Origin: Symsagittifera roscoffensis
Lineage: Eukaryota; Xenacoelomorpha; Acoela; Convolutidae
Direction of reading: 5' to 3'
NCBI RefSeq assembly: GCF_963678635.1
Contig: NC_087063.1
Span: 16,802,449 to 16,866,448, forward strand
Length of the DNA stretch: 64,000 nucleotides
Within the stretch, counting starts at the first letter, position 1. The number at the start of each line of letters is the position of its first letter. Shown here one piece after another: positions 24,701 to 36,152 of this stretch. Both the position numbers and the translations under genes were made by a program. The notes beneath the pieces were generated by a model, which saw only the letters and a program-made list of their open reading frames with translations, was not told the DNA's origin and ran no database searches.

Positions 24701-27540
24701 AACCAAAAAAATTGGAGCAGTCACACTTGGACGCCAGATTTGCAACTCCTGAATATACCCTGACAGCGCCTCACTATAGGGCTGAGAAATTCATGCTCGG
24801 TTATTTTGTATCTTATTTTTTTATATCTAAATTTTTTTGAATAAAAAAACATGAAAAATCATAAAAAACTCCATATCTCGAAAATCAAAAGGATTTGAGC
24901 AGTCATAGTTGGACTCCAGATTTGCAACTTCTGAATGTACCCTGACAGCACCCCACTATGGGGTTGAGAAATTGAAGTTCGGTTAATTTTTTTTATATTT
25001 AAGTTTTTTTGAAAAAAAAAGAAAAAATCATAAAAAACGCAATTTATCGAAAACCAAAAAGATTTGAGCAGTCATACTTGGACGCCAGATTTGCAACCCC
25101 TGAATCTACCCTGAGAGCACCTCACTATTGTGTTGAGAAATTCAAAATCGGTTAGTTTTTTAATATCTAAGTTTTTTGAAAAAAAAAACTAAAAAAATAT
25201 AAAAACGCCATATCTCGAAAAATAAAAGGATTTGAGCAGTCACACTTGTACGCCAGATTTGCAATCCCTGAATGTACCCTGATAGCATCCCAATATAGGG
25301 TGGGGAAATTCAAGTTCGGTTAATTTTTTTACATCTAAATTTTTTGGAAAAAAAACTAAAAAATCACAAAAAATGCAATTTCTCTAAAACCAAAAAAATT
25401 GGAGCAGTCACACTTGGACGCCAGATTTGCAACTCCTGAATATACCCTGACAGCGCCTCACTATAGGGCTGAGAAATTCATGCTCGGTTATTTTGTATCT
25501 TATTTTTTTATATCTAAATTTTTTTGAATAAAAAAACATGAAAAATCATAAAAAACTCCATATCTCGAAAATCAAAAGGATTTGAGCAGTCATAGTTGGA
25601 CTCCAGATTTGCAACTTCTGAATGTACCCTGACAGCACCCCACTATGGGGTTGAGAAATTGAAGTTCGGTTAATTTTTTTTATATTTAAGTTTTTTTGAA
25701 AAAAAAAGAAAAAATCATAAAAAACGCAATTTATCGAAAACCAAAAAGATTTGAGCAGTCATACTTGGACGCCAGATTTGCAACCCCTGAATCTACCCTG
25801 AGAGCACCTCACTATTGTGTTGAGAAATTCAAAATCGGTTAGTTTTTTAATATCTAAGTTTTTTGAAAAAAAAACTTAAAAAATATAAAAACGCCATATC
25901 TCGAAAAATAAAAGGAGTTGAGCAGTCACACTTGGACGCCAGATTTGCAATCCCTGAATGTACCCTGAGAGCATTCCAATATAGGGTGGGGAAATTCAAG
26001 TTTGGTTAATTTTTTTACATCTAAATTTTTTGGAAAAAAAAAACTAAAAAATCACAAAAAATGCAATTTCTCTAAAACCAAAAAAATTGGAGCAGTCACA
26101 CTTGGACGCCAGATTTGCAACTCCTGAATATACCCTGACAGCGCCTCACTATAGGGCTGAGAAATTCAAGCTCGGTTAGTTTGTTGTATCTTATTTTTTT
26201 ATATCTAAATTTTTTTGAATAAAAAAACATGAAAAATCATAAAAAACTCCATATCTCGAAAATCAAAAGTATTTGAGCAGTCATAGTTGGACTCAAGATT
26301 TGCAACTTCTGAATATACCCTGACAGCGACCCACTATAGGGTTGAGAAATTGAAGTTCGGTTAATTTTTTTTATATTTAAGTTTTTTTGAAAAAAAAAGA
26401 AAAAATCATAAAAAACGCAATTTCTCGAAAACCAAAAAGATTTGAGCAGTCATACTTGGATGCCAGATTTGCAACCCCTGAATCTACCCTGACAGCACCT
26501 CACTATTGTGTTGAGAAATTCAAAATCGGTTAGTCTTTTAATATCTACGTTTTTTGAAAAAAAACTAAAAAAATATAAAAACGCCATATCTCGAAAAATA
26601 AAAGGATTTGAGCAGTCACACTTGGACGCCAGATTTGCAATCCTTGAATGTACCCTCATAGCATCCCAATATAGGGTGGGGAAATTCAAGTTCGCTTAGT
26701 TTTTTTACATCTAAATTTTTTGGAAAAAAAACTAAAAAATCACAAAAAATGCAATTTCTCTAAAACCAAAAGAATTGGAGCAGTCACACTTGGACGCCAG
26801 ATTTGCAACTCCTGAATATACCCTGACAGCGCCTCACTATAGGGCTGAGAAATTCATGCTCGGTTAGTTTGTTGTATCTTATTTTTTTGTATCTAAATTT
26901 TTTTGAATAAAATAAACATGAAAAATCATAAAAAACTCCATATCTCGAAATTCAAAAGGATTTGAGCAGTCATAGTTGGACTCCAGATTTGCAACTTCTG
27001 AATGTACCCTGACAGCACCCCACTATAGGGTTGAGAAATTGAAGTTCGGTTAATTTTTTTTTATTTAAGTTTTTTTGAAAAAAAAAGAAAAAATCATAAA
27101 AAACGTAATTTATCGAAAACCAAAAAGATTTGAGCAGTCATACTTGGACGCCAGATTTGCAACCCCTGAATCTACCCTGACAGCACCTCACTATTGTGTT
27201 GAGAAATTCAAAATCGGTTAGTTTTTTAATATCTAAGTTTTTTGAAAAAAAAACTAAAAAATATAAAAACGCCATATCTCGAAAAATAAAAGTATTTGAG
27301 CAGTCACACTTGGACGCCAGATTTGCAACCCCTGAATATACCCTGATAGCACCCCAGTATAGGGTTGAAAAATTCAAGTTCGGTTGGGTTTTTTCCCTAA
27401 GTTTTTTTGAAAAAAAAAACTAAAAAAACATAAAAACACCATATCTCGAACAATATAAGGATTTGAGCAGTCATACTTGAACGCAAGATTTGCAACACCT
27501 AAATGTACCCTAACAGCACCGCACTATATAGGACTGTATA
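18715..27540 (+). repeat. ~172-bp satellite array
   Basis: Each monomer carries, in order, AAAACGCCATATCTCGAAAA, GGATTTGAGCAGTCA, CTTGGACGCCAGATTTGCAA, a TGAATGTACCCTGACAGC-like block, CACTATAGGGTTGAGAAATT, AAGTTCGGTTAGTTTTTT and poly-T/poly-A runs. The length varies from about 165 to 180 bp, mostly through the homopolymer runs. There are about 50 copies. Monomers at the two ends (18.7-21 and 26-27.5 kb) are more varied than in the middle, as expected when unequal exchange homogenises the centre. Short open frames across it are by-products of the repeat. Confidence 0.9.
21300..26000 (+). repeat. 687-bp higher-order repeat (4 monomers)
   Basis: A diagnostic variant (CACACTTGTACGCC) occurs at 21,991, 22,678, 23,365, 23,872, 24,559 and 25,246. 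Spacings are 687, 687, 507, 687 and 687 bases. The 687-bp unit consists of four distinguishable monomer types (ending in TATAGGGTGGGG, ATAGGGCTGAGAAATTCATG, ATGGGGTTGAG and ATTGTGTTGAG). The 507-bp exception lacks one monomer and contains a hybrid of the second and third types near 23,520-23,640, the direct product of an unequal exchange. Confidence 0.85.
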
Positions 27541-27807
27541 GAACGTATGTATATAAAAAAAATTTCAAATCTTGCAATTTTTTGGCCTTTGAACAGACCA
27601 ACAGACTTAAACATGAGCCAAATGAAATTCCTTGAGCATTTTAACCTACGGTATAGCTTAAACGTACAAAAACATTTTTTTTTTAATATGCAAAAAATAA
27701 TACGTTGAAAAAACTTAAACATGCAAAAATAAGGACTTCTTAAACACGTCAACATAGGGACTTCTTAAATATGTGTCACGTGAAACGCCAATTAAATAAT
27801 AGATAGA
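27541..27807 (+). repeat. Conserved 3' tail of the satellite-bearing element
   Basis: This unique-sequence tail is shared with 43,670-43,945 (ACAGACCAACA, TTTAGCTTAAACGT-like, AATAATACGTTGAAAAA, AACATAGGGACTTCTTAAA, GTGTCACRTGAAACGCC, AATTAAAYAATAGATAGAT). Short repeated CTTAAAC/ACATG words give it a semi-repetitive look. A diverged form ends copy A near 10,679. Confidence 0.75.
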
Positions 27808-29274
27808 TTGTCACCATGCACTAAGTTTCAACTTATAGATCCCTTGTAATCTGCAATGGTCTCTATTTGCAAATGTCACCAAGTAATTTATGATTTTAAC
27901 TAAAAGACCATAGTGTAAAAATTACAGTTATCACTGCAGTTTGGCTTAATATGCGTTGCGCTCTCTGCACTTTTCCAACTTTTACTTCCTACCTGACACA
28001 AAAATTGAACACAAAAAACATTTAGGAGACAATAATTTATAAGTTGAAATGTATATGAAATTGAAACATATAAAATATAAATTATTTAATGAGAAAACAT
28101 ATGAGTCAAGAAACGTTTCAAAACATCATCAATAATTTATACAAAACCAATAGCATCAATATTGAAAATTGTACTAAAAATCAAACGTGCAAAATAAAAA
28201 CAAAAAGAACCACACAAGGTAAATAAAAATTTTTTGATAAAAATTATTGATTTTCAACAAACTTAGTCTTCATAGTTAAATCCCAAAAGTCAATGATTCT
28301 CGTGATTACATGACAATTTAGCTTGATCTGGATGAATCATACACTCTATTGTGACAATTAAGAAGTTTTAAAGGTTGTTTTTTGATTCTTTTTGAACAAC
28401 TTTTGTCTTCAAAATTCAGTCCCAAAATTAAATATTTTCCAGATAACATGAATATGTAGCTTGTTCAGGATGACTCATACATCATATGATAAAGATTAAA
28501 ATTTTTTGATGCGAATTATTCATTTTCAACAATTTTTGTCTTCATAATTAGTTCCCAAAAGTCAATAACTCTCGTGATAGCATGACAATTTAGCTTGATC
28601 TGGATTAATCATACACTGCATTGTGACGATTAAGAAATTTTAAAGGTTGTTTATTTGTAAACAACTTTTGTCCTCATAGCTTTGTTACAAAAGTCAATAA
28701 TTTCCTAGATAACTTGAAGATGTAGCTTGTTCAGGATGACTCATACATCATATGATGAAGATTCAATGTTGTTTTTCGACTCAAAGCACTTTGAACTTCA
28801 TAAGTAGGTCCAAAAAAGAACGGTTTTTGAGATAAAGTGATAATCGATATTCAATGGATGACTCGTAAATCTTAAGATGAAAACGGATCAAATTTTCAAG
28901 GTTAAATTTCAAATCAAAACTACTTTCTCAATGAGTATCTACAGAATTTAATAACTTTTGAAAAAATCTGAGGATGTAGTAGCCTGGTGTGGATGACTCC
29001 AGCTTATGATAAAGATAAAAAATCAAACTCCAGTTCCAAATTAAATTTTTTTGATAAGAATTATTGATTTTCAACAAATTTAGTCTTCCTAGTTAAATCC
29101 CAAAAGTCAATGATTCTCGTGATTACATGACAATTTAGCTTGATCTGGATGAATCATACACTCTATTGTGACAATTAAGAAGTTTTAAAGGTTGTTTTTT
29201 GATTCTATTTGAACAACTTTTTTTTCTTTAAATTTAAGTCCCAAAATTAAATATTTTCCAGACAACTTGAAGAT
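27808..29274 (+). mobile_element. Dispersed repeat, copy 2, middle piece
   Basis: It resumes exactly at TTGTCACCATGCACTAAGTT, matching 13,599 onward, and continues through the right zone (CATGACAATTTAGCTTGATC repeated at about 28,310, 28,590 and 29,120). There are more right-zone units here than in copy 1, so units have been duplicated. It ends in AAGAT, the target site of the Gypsy insertion. Confidence 0.65.
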
Positions 29275-29548
29275 TGTCATCCGGCATGGATAGATAAAAC
29301 TCCATACAAAACTTACTATGTATTTATATACCATTTATGTTTTGATATTATATAACATTAATGTGTACTGGTAAATTGACCTTGACACAAGGACGCGAAC
29401 GGTGTCTGAAGAGAACTACGGTTCAGAGTATAATTAACTCTTACGAAAGCAAGTTGTTTTAACTTATCTCTCTCACCAGCTTGATATTATCTATCCATAC
29501 GGATTCAATAACCAACTGGTCATACCTCGAGGAGTCGACGGTACGACA
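29275..29548 (+). repeat. 5' LTR of the Gypsy element
   Basis: It starts TGTCATCCGGCATGG and ends GGTACGACA. TATTTATATACC at about 29,320 and ATTATATAAC at about 29,347 are TATA-like. Its last base is also the A of the gag ATG. It is about 95% identical to the 3' LTR. Confidence 0.9.
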
Positions 29549-32500
29549 TGGCGCAGCCACCAGGATTTTCGAAGAATCCACTCAACATAAATCCTTTTTG
29601 GGAACGAGCATCGGCTAAACCGCCACTAGAGTGGACGAAGTGGGCGGCCATATTGGAAATGGCAGTATTCGCTAAAGACGGCATCGAAATTCGAAACCTA
29701 TTACGAGCCCACCCAACACTTGTTGAACCAGCTGAACCAGTATACGAGTTTGAAATCACTGGTTAAACAGATGCTCAAAGGAAGAACCGAGAGGTGCGCA
29801 ATCAAGAAAAAAGAGTGGGTTGGGAGAACCACGTGATAAAAGCGCGAGAAAGAGGGGTTCTGTGTAATTCATTCAGCTGGGATGAAGCGGACGCAAAAGT
29901 ACGCAGCTACCTTTTCTTGTGCCTTGGCGCCGAAGGACAACGTCAAATACAACAGAAACGACCGAAAATGCAATTACATACGGTGTCTACACAACAACTC
30001 ATGACTGTTTTGGAAGATATATTCGTCACGACACGGATAATAGCGTTTGAGAGGTATAACTTCATTTGTCGAAAACAAAAGAAAACGGAGAGTTTAGAAC
30101 AGTTTCACGCTGACCTAGTGGAACTAGCTTCACGGGCTGATTGCGGCGGCCGAGAAAGTGAGTTGGTAAGGGATATGTTTACCGCTCACATGAACAATGA
30201 AAAAATTGCAGAAAAATTGTTAGCTCAAACCCGGACGCCACAGGAGGCTTATGAATACGCGATCCGACGCGAAAAAGGGATCGAACACAGCCGCACAATG
30301 AAAGTAAATCTGATTGGAGGGCAAGCAGCAACGACTCCAAAACAAGAACCAATACACTATGTATATACAATTGGCAGAGAAAATCAACAATATAACCTAA
30401 ACAATCAACGAGGCCGGGGAAGTTTTCGCGGTCGACCATATCCCCGTGGATCACAAAACACAAGGGGTCAACAATATCAACAACAACGAAACACAAATTA
30501 CAAACAATGTTTCAAATGTGGAAATCAATATGGTCCAAACCACCTACAATCTTGTCCGGCCAAAGACAAAATTTGTTCAAAATGCGCAAAACGTGGACAT
30601 TTTGCAAAAGTTTTTCGTTCCACAAACTTCAATTATTTAGGCAACACAAATGAGGAACAACAACAAGAAACAAAAATAGAGAGCACGGGGACGGATACCG
30701 ACCCGGTGGCTTACGCAGAGTTCACCACAAACAATGGTTGGGAAAATTACCAAATGGACGACTTCTCAGTCATTGCAATTTTAGAATCATTTGAGATTAA
30801 GGACACAAAAACAATTTCAGAAGACGATTTGAATGGACACATTGTCAAATTGAGAACGAATACAACAGAATTATTCGCAATTGCTGACTCAGGTAGCCCA
30901 ATGACCTTTCTAAACGAAAAAACGGCACAACGTTTACAACAAAACAACACTTCGGCAATATTCAAAAATATTCCCCCGGAGGACACCGCCAGAAATTTAG
31001 CGTGTTATAACGGTGAATATATTCAACCTAAAGGAAGATTAATACCAACAATTGAGTCTTGGGGGTGGAAAGTCCAAACAGCTCCGTTCATTATAGTGGA
31101 CAATCAAAAAGCCAATATATTAGGACGGAATCTACTACCACGCATTGGCATCAAACTAATTCAGGACAAACCAACTCAAAAGGTACTCAACGTACGAAGC
31201 GGCGAATCAAACCTTGAGATTAATTAATGGGTCAAGGATAACTTTCAACAACTATGCGTACGAATCGGAAAGTCCAAACATCACGTAATGAAAACACAAT
31301 TTAACAAGGATTTTGAACCGATACAACAAAAAGTCAGACGATTACCCATACATTTACAAGAAAGAGTTGAAGCTGAACTAAACAAACTGATTGATCAAAA
31401 ACATATTATCAAACTCGATAAGTGCTCAGACAAACAATTTATCAGTCCAATAGTCATCACGGTCAAAAAGGACTAAACGGTTAAACTAGCACTGGATTCG
31501 AAGAAAATTAACAAATACATACACAAAAACAAATATCAGATGCCAACCATTGATCTCCTGCTGGACAACATTGCACAAGTAGTGAAATCAGACAAATCGA
31601 ACCAAACACTATTCACAACACTTGATTTGAGATACGCATATTCACAAATCGCGTTGAATAAAACAACACGAGAGCAAGGCAACTTCAGCCTAATTGGGGA
31701 AAATGCCACCGGAACATACCAATTCCAAACAAGATTTTACGGCCTTACGGATATGCCGGCAGAGTTTCAAAAAGCAGTGGATCTGACACTCACAAATTGC
31801 GACAATACTTACGCTTACCTTGATGATATTCTAATCGTAACAAAAGGAACACTCGAGACTCATCGGCAAAACCTCCAGACGGTGCTAACATAACTCGACG
31901 TTGAAAAATTATCGCCTCCCAAAACGTTTAAACAACTCAAAAGTTTCATGGGGTCAATACATCACCTTACAAGATATATACCAAAATTAGCACAAACAGC
32001 GGCAGCACTGCGACCATTGCTAAAAAACGCTGAAAAGAACAGACCTATTAATTGGTTACCGGAACACAACTCAGCCTTTAAAAACATTCTACAACTCGTG
32101 GCAAAAATCACACAAAATAAACATTTTGACCAACATTTAGAAACTCGCATTGTCTCTGATGCATCTTATACAGGTTTAGGAGCAGCATTAGAGCAACAAT
32201 CAACGGCAAGTTGGGTGGCTATAGCATATGCGTCACGCTTCTTAAATTCTCTTGAGGAAAAATATTCAGTAGATGAATTAGAATTATTAGGAGTTGTTTG
32301 GGCAATTGAGCACATCAAATATTATTTGTACGGCAAACATTTTACTGTCATCACGGACCATCAAGCGTTAATTAGCGCATTAAACGCCAGCGAACGATCA
32401 AAGACAAGTCAAAACCGTCTCACCCGCTGGATCGATAGATTAATACCATTTCATTTTGATATCAAACATCTCGCAGGGAGTAAAATGTGATTAATAGACT

Positions 32501-34830
32501 ATATGTCACAAAATCCGGTTAGATTACCCTTACCCCCTAGCAAGTATGATGAGGAATTTGTAGTTGCGGCATTTAACACATTCATAAACAACTTGGAAAT
32601 GATTGACAACGTCATACTAAATCAATTGGCCAATCAAAACAAAGCACCATGTGACCTGATCAAAAAACGCGCGGAAAATAAAGGGCTATTAGATATTAGA
32701 ACAAACGCTCAATTAACAACTAAACATTCCAAACATTCCATCAACGGTCAATTGCTAACCAACATCAGAACTCAGTCTAACTCAAACTCTGCTCAAAATC
32801 AGTCAACATTTCATCCAGCTCAAAATCAGTCAACACTCTCGCATTCAAAAATTCTTAATTTCAACGAGCGATCGATCAACACAATAAATTTTTAAACAAT
32901 GAGCCGAAAAGATACGAGAAATTTCACAGGCGGTTTCATCCCGAGCGACCAAAAATCCACCAAACCACGCTGCCGTACAATTTCGGTCGATTGGAAGAAC
33001 ACATCAGACCGGGAGGAAAGTCTCTCCGACCCGAGGTGGCACAAGCGGCCACCAACAAAGGACAAGCAGAAAAAAGTGACCGACGCAAGAGATCTGATCA
33101 CAGGAACAAGAAGTACAAAATTCCCAAAAATTATCTTTGGAGACACCACAACAGCAACATCCACAGTAACAAAAGGAAGCAGTTCACAAACAACTATGCC
33201 ACTGATATCTCAAGCGACAATAGCTACACAAACAATGTCGAAAAACGAGATGGAAAAAGAGAAATCATCTACATCAACCCAAACAAGTATCAACACCGAA
33301 AACAATCAGTCGATGGAACAAGAAATATAGGTCAGCGGCGTGGATCCGAATGTATGTCTACAAGAGGAGACATCACCGAACGTGGAACCCCCGATAATGA
33401 CTACTTCACTACAACTCGAGGCTAGTCATACAGAAATAATGGACATCGTGGTGGCAACTGTTGAAAAAGCCACTGAAACTGAGGAGGACACACCTTTATT
33501 TCGGCATAAACTACAAAAAGTACTGGGAATCCCATTCATCGCTGCAGCCACTAAAAAGGACAGAAATTTGCGCCCACTGGTAAACTTTGTGAAAAAGCGG
33601 GACTGGGATGCCATCAAAGCCTCATACGGACAGTACTGGTTTAATATACGAAATCGCCTCCATGTCCGAGAGGACTGCCTCCTCGTCGACGAAAGAATTG
33701 TAATCCCTTCGCAGCTCCGACAGACAGTACTGGATAGTCTTCACCTCACACACCCGGGATCGGCAGCCATGTTGGATCTGAGTCAACATGTCTGGTTTCC
33801 GCACATTCATCGCTCAATTGTGCAAATGGCACAAAACTGTAAACATTGCACGGAGCAAGGTAAAAATTTGAAACCCATCTTAGGCAAAAACCTTTCATTC
33901 CAAATGGAACCTGTGTTCGAACCTAATGAGGAAGTACAATTAGATTTTGCGGGGCCCCTACCGGACGATCTAAATAGAGATGCATACATTTTAGTGGCAA
34001 TAGATAAGTGGTCAAAGTTCCCGACAGCAAAAATTGTTTCGAACACAACAGCAGATATTGCAATTAAATTCATGCAACGTTATAATTCTAATAACGGGGT
34101 ATCGCGTAGATTGCCGTGTGACCAAGCTCAAACATTCCGAGCGAAAAAATTCCAAATTTTCTGTAGATCAAACAATATAAAACTACTTTTTGCGCCCGTC
34201 GATGATCATAGAGCTATAGGGGTTGTTGAACGGATGATTCAAACGATTAAGCGTAGATTAGAGGTAATGAGAATCGATCCAACAAATACACCATATAAGT
34301 TAGCTTCGGATGTCGCAGAAATAATAAAAACGCTGAGAAATACACCACACGTTGTCACAAAAATTTCTCCTTTTGAGGCACATATGGGTAGAAAACCAAA
34401 CACTCCATTATCGAACATAGCCACAAATAGCTCACCTAATAACTTAAACTGGGAGAGCGCAAAACATGCATGTTTAGATCGAAAGAACCTTGTTAAGCCG
34501 CCGTTGCCAGCAGAAGTCATGCATGACCTCGAAAGATGGTCAGAGGACGAAGTACAGATTCGAAAGAAAGAGACACAACAAAAAGTTCCGCATGAACCAA
34601 TACCAAGGACACTCGAAAACAAACAGTCATCGCCACAGCAAAAAACAGGTGCATATACAGAATCTATAGACCTAGCTAAAAACAAACTAAATTTAAGATT
34701 TAAGGGTGTACAACAAACAGTCGATAAAAACATCAAAAAACGCATAGAACAAGTGGCACGAAAAACCATTCGGCTAGCAACCAAAGTAAAAAAAACCCAA
34801 AAACATTTGAACAAAAACTCAAAACAATAG
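29548..34830 (+). pseudogene. Gag-pol frame of the Gypsy element, broken by stops
   Basis: Gag and pol lie in one reading frame. The gag part has a CCHC knuckle (CFKCGNQYGPNHLQSC, about 30,510). A second knuckle (CSKCAKRGHFAKVF) has lost its last cysteine. Protease shows ADSGSPMTF (about 30,883) and ILGRNLLP. RT has LDLRYAYSQI and the catalytic YLDD (about 31,818). RNase H has VSDASYTGLG and TDHQAL. Integrase has an HHCC zinc region (about 33,750-33,860) and a DDE core (LDFAGPL, PCDQAQTF, VVERMIQTIKRRL). Same-frame stops occur at 29,764, 31,225, 31,474, 31,891, 32,488, 32,893 and near 33,328. After YLDD, about 40 residues of the RT thumb/connection are missing beside the 31,891 stop. The element could not make its own enzymes. 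Confidence 0.9.
29549..29566 (+). other. Candidate primer binding site
   Basis: TGGCGCAGCCACCAGG directly follows the 5' LTR, where reverse transcription is primed by a tRNA 3' end. It starts with TGG, complementary to a tRNA CCA end. The matching tRNA could not be identified by eye. The same bases encode the first gag residues. Confidence 0.6.
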
Positions 34831-35801
34831 ACGGAAAAACTCTCACATACACACCGCATACTGCTTGGGTACAGTCTTTTGGCAAACAACCAAGATTACT
34901 AAGGAATAGTGGCACCGCCTTCGTTCCCAATCCGGTAATATACGGACCTTGCAGAACTTCTCGTTTGAGCGATTATGTTGCTTACAAATCCGCACGGAGA
35001 ACAGGACCACGCTTACATTTTTTAGACATCAACAATCCACAAGCTCCATAACACCCCATGTTCAAGGAGGACACCAGAACGGGGCTCCCAATCAAGTTAT
35101 CAAACCAAGAAAAAGCACAAGGTCAGGGCACAAGCAAAGCCAGTCCCACGAAGAAAAAAGCATTGGGAAAACGGACTGGAGGAAAACCAACGAGAAAGTT
35201 ATCAACTACAAGAGGGATGAGTCTCCAAACAGAGATGGAAAAGACAACCAATACAGAAAAAGAAGACGATTTGTCTTCCACGTCGGAGGAGAATATTTCA
35301 CCTTCATCTAAGCGACTAAATCAAAAAATCACACCTCCTGCAATTGCAACGAGGAAATCGACAAGGGCCAGACAGGCGACTTTAGCAACAGCTCTAGGAA
35401 ACCCTATAACAATCAAGGCTATACAAAACACAAGCACAGCAGGGACGAAACAATTCGAAATCGATTAACTACCCGAGAAATCGAAACCAGATACACCAAG
35501 CCTGAAATCTTTAATCCAAGAAATGGGATTTTCTGAAAAAACTCCGGAGTACAAAGCCTGCATACAATTTATCCAGGCAATTAGTCCAAAACATAAAACA
35601 AACGTTACAGATCATGTAATTGATCTTACTTCACGAGCGGAGGCCGATGACGAAACGATGGACCATAATGATATATTTTGCGAAAATTCGAAGAATATAG
35701 AAGATCCAAAACAAGACGAACAACTAAACAATGAAGAAGAACACGGAGTAGTAGATGACAACACCGACAAAAACATTGGAGGACAAAGAGGGGAGATATG
35801 A
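34780..35801 (+). pseudogene. Frame-shifted end of pol and an extra 3' frame of the Gypsy element
   Basis: Near the A-run at about 34,790 the coding signal moves to another frame and continues (DGKTLTYTPHTAW, GPCRTSRLSDYV) to a stop at about 35,058. From there a third frame runs to 35,801 with one stop at 35,466. It is Lys/Ser/Thr-rich with ATRKSTRARQATLATALG, then an acidic part with EMGFSEKTPEYKACIQFI. No signal peptide or membrane segment is visible, so nothing supports an envelope protein. Its role is unknown; a gag-pol accessory or a C-terminal pol extension are both possible. Confidence 0.6.
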
Positions 35802-35857
35802 ACACCAATTAAACAGTCCTACGGGGACTTAAAAACTCAAATAAAACTACCATTTTT

Positions 35858-36147
35858 CCCGAGGAGGGGGAATGTCATCCGGCATGGATAGTTAAAACTC
35901 CATACAAAACTTATTATGTATTTATATACCATTTATGTTTTGATATTATATAAAATTAATGTGTACTGGTCGATTGACCTTGACACAACGACGAGAGCGG
36001 TGTCTGAAGAGAACTACGGTTCAGAGTATGATTAACTCTTACGAAAGCAAGTTGTTTTTAACTTATCTCTCTCACCAGCTTGATATTATCTATCCATACG
36101 GATTCAATAGCCAACTGTTCATACCTCGAGGACTCGACGGTACGACA
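35858..36147 (+). repeat. Polypurine tract and 3' LTR of the Gypsy element
   Basis: GAGGAGGGGGAA (about 35,861-35,872) is the plus-strand priming tract, immediately before the LTR start TGTCATCC at 35,873. The LTR ends GGTACGACA at 36,147, followed by the target duplication AAGAT. Confidence 0.9.
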
Positions 36148-36152
36148 AAGAT

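Larger units (their letters stand above)
18580..27807 (+). mobile_element. 9.2-kb satellite-bearing mobile element (copy B)
   Basis: It starts CTAGCGCGTCAATCGC followed by ACCTCCGGTGC, giving a small hairpin (GCACC tcc GGTGC). About 50 tandem ~172-bp monomers follow. A ~270-bp unique tail contains CAGACCAACAGACTTAAAC, AATAATACGTTGAAAAA and GAAACGCCAATTAAA, and it ends with AATAGATAGA. Left flank AATACTAA and right flank TTGTCACC join exactly as the uninterrupted sequence at 13,591-13,606, so the whole block is one insertion without target-site duplication, between A and T. There is no coding capacity. The architecture (5' hairpin, tandem core, short tetranucleotide tail, no TSD) resembles non-autonomous Helentron-type elements such as pearl and DINE-1. 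That class assignment is inference. Confidence 0.7.
29275..36147 (+). mobile_element. Ty3/Gypsy LTR retrotransposon, complete ends, coding region decayed
   Basis: Two LTRs of 274 and 275 bp (TGTCATCC ... GTACGACA) bracket a 6.3-kb interior with gag, protease, reverse transcriptase, RNase H, integrase and a 3' extra frame. The order RT-RNase H-integrase defines Ty3/Gypsy. A perfect 5-bp target duplication AAGAT (29,270-29,274 and 36,148-36,152) shows a single clean insertion into the dispersed repeat. The LTRs differ by about a dozen substitutions and one indel, so the insertion is fairly old. Several in-frame stops, an internal deletion in RT and a frameshift make it non-autonomous. It is the youngest layer at this site. 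Confidence 0.93.

Noticed and set aside
18715-27540. Many 60-100-codon open frames on both strands in the satellite array
   Set aside because: They recur with the repeat period, have no independent composition signal and change with homopolymer length. They are by-products of the monomer sequence.
18580-27807. CRISPR-like regular repeats
   Set aside because: Monomers are ~172 bp with no unique spacers, in an animal genome; this is a satellite.
29794-31227. A separate gag gene starting at 29,794
   Set aside because: The same frame is open from 29,548 apart from one stop at 29,764, so this is one broken gag reading frame rather than a new start.
34239-34889. 216-codon minus-strand frame
   Set aside because: It is exactly antisense to the integrase and pol tail of the Gypsy element, which carry the recognised motifs.
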